Part shown: positions 9,442 to 15,177 of the stretch, piece after piece
Numbering within the stretch: position 1 is the stretch's first letter
Layout: the number at the start of each line of letters is the position of its first letter
NCBI RefSeq assembly: GCF_000611645.1
Contig: NW_014012991.1
Coordinates: 5,975 to 21,151, forward strand
Reading direction: 5' to 3'
DNA from: Monoraphidium neglectum
Lineage: Eukaryota; Chlorophyta; Chlorophyceae; Sphaeropleales; Selenastraceae
Length of the DNA stretch: 15,177 nt
Translations under genes and position numbers: made by a program
The notes under the pieces: generated by a model
What the model saw: the letters and a program-made list of their open reading frames with translations, nothing else
Database searches by the model: none
Told to the model about the DNA's origin: nothing

Positions 9442-11681
9442 GCGCACGCGTGCGTGTCTGATTGTGCTTGTGTATTTTGGTGGCGCTCCTGGGCGCGGGG
9501 CGCAGCGAGAACACGTGTGCAGGCCGCCAACGCTGCCCCGACCCTCCGCAGCGCCACAGCCACCACGCCCCCCTCCCCTTCGCTTCGGGCCCTACCCCCC
9601 GGGTCTCCCCCCCTTCGGGGACACACCTGGCTAATGAGGAGGTCCCCCTGGCGGTATGCAGAGGACGGGGGGTACACGCGCCCTGGGGGTGGCGGGCAGA
9701 GGAGAGGGGGAAGAACGGCAGGCTCAGTCACGCGTACAAGTTGGCGGCGGGTATGGCGGCACAGCCTCTTGTCGCGTGTGTGTGAGGGGGCGGCGGGGGC
9801 GGTGGATCTGAAGGCCGAGCGGCAGCGCGGGCGCGCCGCGGCGCTGGTCGGCTGAGAGCGGCCGGCTGCATGCACAGGGCTCCGCCTAGGGGCGGGGGCA
9901 AGCGGCGGAGGGGCCTCAGGGCGTCGCACGCAGCTCCGCTGCCGTCTCGGACGGCTGAGCAGCGGCCCCAGTCTCCCTGATGCCCCCCGCCCCTCACCTG
10001 TGATCCCGACATACTTTCCCTGGGGCCGCTCCGCCGCCCGCCCCGCCTTGCCCCTGCCCTTCGCATCCGCCGCCGCCGCCTGCTGCTTGGCCGGCACCTT
10101 GGCCGCCGGCGCCCGCTGCTTGGCCGGTTGCTTGGCGGCCGCCGGGGCCGCGCTGCCGCTAGCGCCCCGCGTGGCGCGGGCCGGGACGGACGGCCCCGCC
10201 TCCGCCGCGCCGCCGCCGCTTCTGGTAGGCGTCCGCTGCGGCAGCTTCTGCTCGCGCGGCGTCTGCTTGGCAGCCGCCGCCGCCGCTGCTGCTTTGCCCT
10301 TTGGCGTCGCAGGCGCCGCTGTCGCCAAAGCTTTTCCTTTCGGCGTCGCAGGCGCCGCCGCAGCCGGCGCCGCCGCCGCCTTGGCAGGCTGCCTCCCGTC
10401 GGCCGCTGCAGCCTTGCCCTTCGCAGCCGCGCCGGCCCCCTTGCCTGCCGGCCCCGCGGACCCCTTCTCCTTGGCCGCGGCCGCCCCCTTGTCCTTCTGC
10501 CCCTTCGCCACTCCAGCCGTCGCAGCCGCCGCCGCTGCTGAGCCACCTGCAGCGCCCCTAGCCTTCTTTTTCGGCCGCTCCGAGGGGCCCTCGTCGTCGC
10601 TGTCGGCGATCTCCTCCTCATCATCATATACAGGCTCCGAGCCCTTTGTGTATATCGCCATCGACGCGCTGATCACCCGCCCCCCTGGCCCCGCCCGCCC
10701 CCGCCCTCGCCCGCCGCGCCCCGCCGCCGGCGCCTCCTCGCCTTCCAGCGGCCGCTCCCGCGCGCGCGCCGCGCGGCGCGAGGCCGCGAGCTCGGCGGCG
10801 CGGAGTCTCTTGCTGCTCTGGACCGCCGCGTCTATGCGCTGCCGCGCCGCCTCGGCCGCGGCCTCGCACTCGCGCTGGCGCTCCGGCGGCAGCGGCTGCC
10901 AGTTGTTCTGCGCGGAGGCGAGGCGGAGCAGGTGGCCCATGGGGGAAGCAGTTGCGTGCGGGCCCCTTTGCGGACACGATGGCAGGGTGTCGTGTACCAC
11001 GCTCATACGTGTGCTGCCTCACAAGCGGATGCGGTCGGTCCCGAGGTCAAATATCACAAAGTTTGCGGCTCATGCCTGGCTACCCTGCCTGGCTCAAGGA
11101 TGGCTCTCTCAGTGCTGACCTGGCACACACACAGACACACAAAACACACACACACACACACCACATACACAACACACATTTCCACACACACCCTTTCTCC
11201 CACACACCCCCTCTTCGCACAAACACGCACACACCACAGCCCCCACCTCCTGCAGCGGCAGCACCAGGTGCCTCAAGCCCCCGGGCAGCTTGGGATGGTC
11301 CACGAATCTGTCCTGTAGCATGCCCTCAACCTCGCGCCACCTCAGCGCCTCCTGCGCGCTGTCCATGTACTTATCGGGGTACAGCCATGACCCGTCCGGC
11401 TGGAGCCACGCGGCCTGCGGGCCTCAGCGCGCGGTTTGCGGCGAAAGGTCGCGGGGCCAGCGGCCGCGCGGGGACGCGTTTGGCTGGCGCCGGAAAAGGC
11501 AGGCGCCGGCATGGGCTACGGGCGCCGACGCGTGCGGCGCAAGTGTGGCCGTGCCGCACCGCCGAGGGCCCCCCCTCCCTCCTCACCGTGTAGCGGTCGA
11601 AGTCGCTGTGCTGGTTTGGGTCCCATGTGGCGACGGATTGCAGCTGTGGGTGTGTATTGGTGTGGGCGTACGTTTGTTTGT

Positions 11682-11724
<43 letters not shown>

Positions 11725-12480
11725 TGTGTTCATCCACGGGTGTGTGTGTGCGTGCGTGCATGTGTGAGTATATTTGTGGGTGTGTTCGAAGTGTGAGTGA
11801 GTGTGCGTGCGTGCGTGCGTGCGTGTATACGTGCGTGCGCGCGCGTGCTTGTGTGCGAGCACGCACGCGCACTGTTTGTTGCACGGAAGTCAGGCGCGTG
11901 GGTGGGGAGACGGCAAGGGTTTGCACAGGACTGGTGGGCACAGACAATCCGAGCGGCCGGGTCACACCGCCAGCGTCACGCGCAGATTTCGCCTTGCCCG
12001 CCTCCCCCAACCTTGCCCACCCCGGCAGGGCAAACCCCGCGCCGCCGCTGCGCCACTGCCGGTGTTTGGCGAACCCCCCCTGTCGGACGCCGCTCACGCT
12101 GTGCAGGATTACACCGACGCGCTCCTGGCCGTCAACCCTCTGCCGCAGCTCGCGCCCGGTGTACACGTGCTTCCATTTCTCCCACGCCGGCCCTGGCGCG
12201 TCGGGGGCGGCGGCGCCGGCACCAGCCGAGGGCAAGCACGGGCAAAGGGCGGGTGTCGAGCGGTGGTAAGCAACGCATACGCGCTCATATCAGGAGACGA
12301 GGCCGCACTTCTAGACATGCAAAATCTGAGGGCAGACGCCCACAGCCATCCTGCAAATGTCTGCGTGCCGCGGCATGCTGTGTTGATGTTGTCCGTGCGG
12401 TTGCGCTCACCCTTTTCCACAGGCGCGGACGCGGTAGCCCTGCCCGCCGCCGCCTTCCTGGTAGGCGTTCGAGCGCTCAT
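8299..12480 (-). CDS. Chromodomain protein with H1-like linker and acidic tail (ten exons)
   Basis: Exons in order are 12480-12411, 12192-12098, 11643-11587, 11414-11231, 11068-11023, 10965-9998, 9682-9627, 9327-9226, 8963-8843 and 8594-8299. All phases agree, giving about 664 residues and a TGA stop. An in-frame TAG at 12529-12531 supports the ATG at 12480. Residues 25-165 are rich in Trp, Tyr and Phe and not recognised. Residues 175-222 form a charged helix. RPKKKAR at 281-287 is a likely nuclear signal. Residues 290-465 are Ala/Lys/Pro/Gly-rich like a histone H1 tail. The chromodomain covers about 503-560: EFEVEAVLD, YLIKWKGY, GGWEPAANL. Cage residues F504, W525 and Y528 keep the HP1 spacing (Y24, W45, Y48), so methyl-lysine histone binding is expected. 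The C-terminus is Glu/Asp/Ser-rich. Exon 5 and the exon 4 donor rest on phase fit and are the weakest parts. Confidence 0.8.
8843..9327 (-). other. Chromodomain-coding segment (exons 8 and 9)
   Basis: Exon 8 (9327-9226) encodes the three-strand sheet and ends exactly after IKWK. Exon 9 (8963-8843) resumes with GYELDTGD and carries the WEPAANL turn and the closing helix. The intron between them (9225-8964) sits at phase 0 inside the conserved KWKG motif. The loop between the cage Tyr and WEP is about four to five residues longer than in HP1, with an inserted DLGDNKG stretch. Confidence 0.85.
9390..9436. repeat. (GT)23 microsatellite in intron 7 of the chromodomain gene
   Basis: This is an uninterrupted GT run on the plus strand, so CA on the transcript. 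It lies in intron 7 (9328-9626), about 60 bases before the acceptor, which is preceded by a C-rich tract. GT/GC alternation continues to about 9456. Confidence 0.95.
10298..10358 (-). repeat. Tandem 39-base coding repeat in the H1-like linker
   Basis: Two near-identical units, 10319-10298 and 10358-10337, encode ATPKGKA twice with a 13-residue period. Thr-Pro-Lys motifs of this type resemble the phosphorylatable TPKK/SPKK elements of histone H1 tails. Confidence 0.75.
11123..11237. repeat. CA-rich tract (TG on the transcript) in intron 4 of the chromodomain gene
   Basis: The plus strand is a broken CA repeat, with a clean run at 11144-11161. The transcript is therefore UG-rich immediately after the exon 4 donor at 11230. 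Its complement-type partner is the GT tract at 11648-11870. Confidence 0.85.
11648..11870. repeat. GT/GC-rich tract with perfect alternating segment in intron 2 of the chromodomain gene
   Basis: A clean TG run of 17 units lies at 11687-11720. Bases 11801-11848 alternate purine and pyrimidine for 48 nt without a break, including CGTG repeats and a CG-rich core, which is a strong Z-DNA-type composition. The tract fills the acceptor-side part of intron 2 (11644-12097). Confidence 0.9.
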
Positions 12481-14185
12481 TTCCCTTCTCGAGATGTCAG
12501 CGCGTTCCCCAGGTTGACAACGAGTGATCTAATTTGAACTTCGTGCTCGACGACGCGAAACGCGTGGTAAGCTGTGTCGCTTGATATTCAATGCCAGCTA
12601 AAACATCGATTGCAGGTGGAGGGCCGTCACGCAGCGGCTGAAGTGTGTCGATGCGCAACGGACGCGCAGGAGGCTCGAACCACCTGCTCGAAGCTTTTGT
12701 GGCCCTGCGGATTCAAAATTTGCGCAGCTTGTGATATTCAAGCTCAAAATGCCACGCGGTAGGCGCGCTTTGTCGCGTAGCGCACCTCAGTACCTGAACA
12801 TTTCTTGAGACAGGGTGCAGTGACGGCAATTCTAAGATGAAAGAGGACCAGCGGTCAACCGGCCCATTGGTGAGGCTCGCCGCCCTCGGCTAGGACGTGT
12901 CAAGTAAATCTAGTACAACAGCGTCGGCCAGAGGTCGGCGAACCCTGCGCGGTGTGCCCGCCCTGCGCCAACAGGAAAGCAGCGTCGGCCAAAGCGCGGT
13001 CGGCTGCACACACCGCTCGGCTGCGCGTGGGAGCGACCGCCCCCTCATCCAGACAGTAACCGGTTCCTGCTTTGCAACACGAGCAGAGTTGAGCGGCGTC
13101 GGTCGGATGACGGAGGGGCGCCCGGCCACCATTCCTGCCACGGCCCAGCCTGCTGAGCCTGTGACGTCGATCGTGTTGCACCCTGGGTTTTACAGATATC
13201 GCAAGACAGATACCGAGCAATCACATATGGCGCGCGAGGCATGCGGGCGCCTCTTGGCGCGTCGGGACCGCCTCAGAGGGTGTGAATGCAGCTCAAGTTC
13301 TTCGGGGGGGACAGCCGCTGGCGCCCAGAATCATGCAGAGCGGTGTCGCCCGCCCGCGCAAACGCGCAGGGGTCTTGCACACGCCATGCCGCAAAAAGTT
13401 CGAGTGTCGTGCAAAGCTTTGGGGGTTGCCGACTGGCTTCGAGCAACCCTGGACATGCGCCCCGCACACCTGTTGTCGCGCGTGGCTTGAAGCCGCAGCG
13501 ACCGAAACCCCCAGAAACTCCGCCCCAGAAACTCGATCTTGATACATGGTTGGTGCGACGTCGCGTCTGTTCCCCCACCCATCCCTAGGCCCGCGCGGCA
13601 GCCACGGGCTTGGCTTGGAAAACGCAGCCGCCGCCGGCACACCAGTCAGCAGGTGCGGCCAGCCGCGCCGCAGTCGTAGTTTTGGGCCAAAAAAAACCCA
13701 GAGCCGCGGTGCATGTTGACTCAGGAATCTTGCGCTTTGCCGGAGGGCCCCGCGGCCCGGCCCCAGAAAACATCACGAATGAGCTGGGCGATGCGTGGAG
13801 ATCGCAAGAAAGGGGAAGTGCCAAGTCCGCAGCGGCGCCGGGGCACGGCAAGTGGCTGTGCGTGTGGTCGGCACAGTGTGCGCCTGGGGCAATGACTATG
13901 AGCATGCTAGCATGCTTAAGGACGACAAAAAGGGCAAGCAGGCGGCCCGCTCAACAAAGCCGCCTCGGCCTGCCCTCCGGTGCGCACAAAAAAATTGCCC
14001 CCCTTCCCCCCCAAAAACCCCAAACGAAACACAGCCGTGCCTGCAGCACGAGCTGGCAGCCATCTCCGCCCAGAGCCCGCCTGCGCTGGGCCGGCCCCGC
14101 GCCCCGCATGATCCCTCAGCTATGCAGGGGAGCGCGGCGCCGCCCCAAGACACACGCGAGCTACGATCCTCCCCTCATCGCCCGC
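12481..14185. other. Region between the chromodomain gene and the ABC transporter gene, no gene supported
   Basis: This should hold the promoter and 5' UTR of the chromodomain gene and the 3' UTR of the ABC gene, both minus-strand. A TGTAA on the minus strand near 13190 is a possible but distant (about 1 kb) polyadenylation signal for the ABC gene. Open frames of 100-260 codons occur on both strands (for example plus 12897-13490 and 13610-14398) with no recognisable motif. A perfect 16-base palindrome lies at 13901-13916. Confidence 0.5.
13901..13916. repeat. Perfect 16-base palindrome AGCATGCTAGCATGCT
   Basis: The sequence equals its own reverse complement over 16 bases and also reads as two AGCATGCT half-units, each itself palindromic. 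It lies 270 bases downstream of the ABC transporter stop codon, within the presumed 3' UTR or intergenic space. Confidence 0.9.
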
Positions 14186-15003
14186 TCATGCCGCCGCGGC
14201 GTCCTTGCCGCCGCCGCTGGCGGCGCCGCCCCTGCTGCCGCCGCCGTTCGCCGCGGGGCGCGACTGCGCGGCCACCAGGCGCGCGTAGCCGCCGTTGGGC
14301 AGAGCCATGAGCTCGTCGTGCGTGCCCTGCTCCAGGATGACCCCGCGGAACACAACAGCGATGACCTGGCGGCGGTTAGGCGGTTGGGAGGCGGTTGAAG
14401 AAACAGTTGGTGGCGGTTGGAGGTCGGCATGAGCTTGATTGCGGGCGCGGGTATCAGCGCCTTGCTGAATGGGGCTTAGGAGGAGCTGCAGGGGTTCTCT
14501 CAATGAACACAGGTCCTACGAAAAACGCGGCAGCCCTGGACACATATGCAAGTGCGTATGCAGCAGAAGCGCGGGCATCGGCAGTGGACGCGGCGCGCGG
14601 TAGAGCACTTTGGCCGTAGCGTGCGCGCGCTCACGTCTGCGTTGCGGATGGTGGAGAGCCTGCGTTTGGGTGGGGCACGGCGGAAGGGAGGCAAGGACGC
14701 GAGGGGCGGACGCGTCAGCACGCCGGCTGTGCATGTGCGTTCTCAACGCGAGCTGCGCAGGCGCGATGGCCCCCAGGCGGCACCGAGCGGCGGGAGAGGG
14801 CGCGGGCCGCCTGCGCGCAACCCCGCAGCGGGCGCTTGCGCAAGCGAAAGCAGCCCTGTCCTGTCCAAGCTCGGCGGGGGTAAACACAAGAACTTTAGTG
14901 CACTCCACCTGTGTGCGACGACGACTGTGGTGCGTCCCACGCTGATGCGGTCGAGTGCGTCCTGCACCGCCCTCTCACTGGCAGAGTCCAGGGCGCTGGT
15001 GGC
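14186..15003 (-). CDS. ABC transporter (ABCB/MDR-like), C-terminal end of the ATPase domain, partial
   Basis: Three exons, 15003-14909, 14659-14635 and 14365-14186, join in phase and end at TGA. Exon 1 of this set opens with [10 protein letters not shown], the D-loop just after Walker B, and runs to VVVAH, the switch (H-loop) histidine. The 25-base middle exon completes RLSTIRNAD. The last exon carries [23 protein letters not shown], the usual end of ABCB-type nucleotide-binding domains, then a Gly/Ala-rich tail. The D-loop and H-loop take part in ATP hydrolysis that drives substrate export across a membrane. Walker A, the signature motif, the Walker B acidic residues and the membrane domains would lie off the right edge. 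Half versus full transporter, substrate and membrane cannot be decided here. Confidence 0.88.
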
Positions 15004-15177
15004 CTGGGGGGGGGGTGGAGGGTGGGGGGCTGAGTAGCGAGGCGCTTGTGTTTATTGGGCAGGTTGCAACTGTGATTTGCGTGTGTGCGCGTGCGTGCGC
15101 GCAAGCATGCCCACGCGTGTGCGTGCATTTGTGTGTGTGTGTATATGTGTATATGTGTATATGTGTATGTGTGTGTG
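15004..15177 (-). other. Intron of the ABC transporter gene, with GT and GTGTATAT repeats
   Basis: A C-rich tract (G-run on the plus strand, 15006-15016) precedes the CAG acceptor at 15006-15004. Further in, the plus strand is GT/GC-rich, with three GTGTATAT units at 15139-15162. No exon is seen before the window ends. Confidence 0.65.

Noticed and set aside
10000..11118. Plus-strand open frame of about 370 codons, Ala/Pro-rich
   Set aside because: It is the antisense shadow of the Ala/Lys/Pro-rich exon 6 of the chromodomain gene and has no domain of its own.
12660..12690. Possible tRNA T-arm (GGTTCGAG) on the minus strand
   Set aside because: The flanking bases do not form the five-pair T stem, and no acceptor or anticodon arm was found around it.
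1..15177. CRISPR arrays, bacterial operons, rRNA genes
   Set aside because: No regularly spaced repeats with unique spacers, no ribosome-binding-site-led gene series and no rRNA-like sequence were seen. The genes are spliced and eukaryotic.

Overview
The window looks like nuclear DNA of a green alga (Chlorophyta, probably a GC-rich, intron-rich chlorophyte). The reasons are: high GC outside a few AT-richer patches, several short exons per gene with GTGAGC/GTGCGT/GTGGGT-type donors and CAG acceptors, long CAG, GAG and CA/TG repeats, Ala/Gln/Gly-rich linkers, and eukaryotic gene families. The species cannot be named from sequence alone. Gene models below were built by hand from reading frames, splice-site phase and remembered family motifs; no search was run.

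Layout, left to right. (1) 397-3676, minus strand: the 5' part of a WDR91-like WD40 protein, six exons visible, the rest of the propeller lying off the left edge. (2) 3677-5849: about 2.2 kb with no gene I can support, although one minus-strand frame is unusually sparse in stops. (3) 5850-6452, plus strand: a two-exon gene for a 113-residue protein with one membrane segment and a coiled coil, family unknown. (4) 6453-8298: no supported gene; it should include the 3' UTRs of two convergent genes. (5) 8299-12480, minus strand: a ten-exon gene for a nuclear chromodomain protein of about 664 residues, with an unrecognised aromatic-rich N-terminal region, a histone H1-like Ala/Lys/Pro linker, a chromodomain split over two exons with an intact aromatic cage, and a Glu/Ser/Asp tail. 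(6) 12481-14185: no supported gene; it holds the chromodomain-gene promoter and the 3' UTR of the next gene. (7) 14186-15003, minus strand: the last three exons of an ABC transporter ATPase domain, the rest off the right edge.

The genes do not form a pathway: endosome maturation, an unknown membrane protein, chromatin reading and membrane transport. The most notable points are the chromodomain protein's architecture, complementary CA and TG tracts in two introns around its exons 3 and 4, a 48-base perfectly alternating purine-pyrimidine tract in its intron 2, and a 25-base microexon in the ABC transporter.
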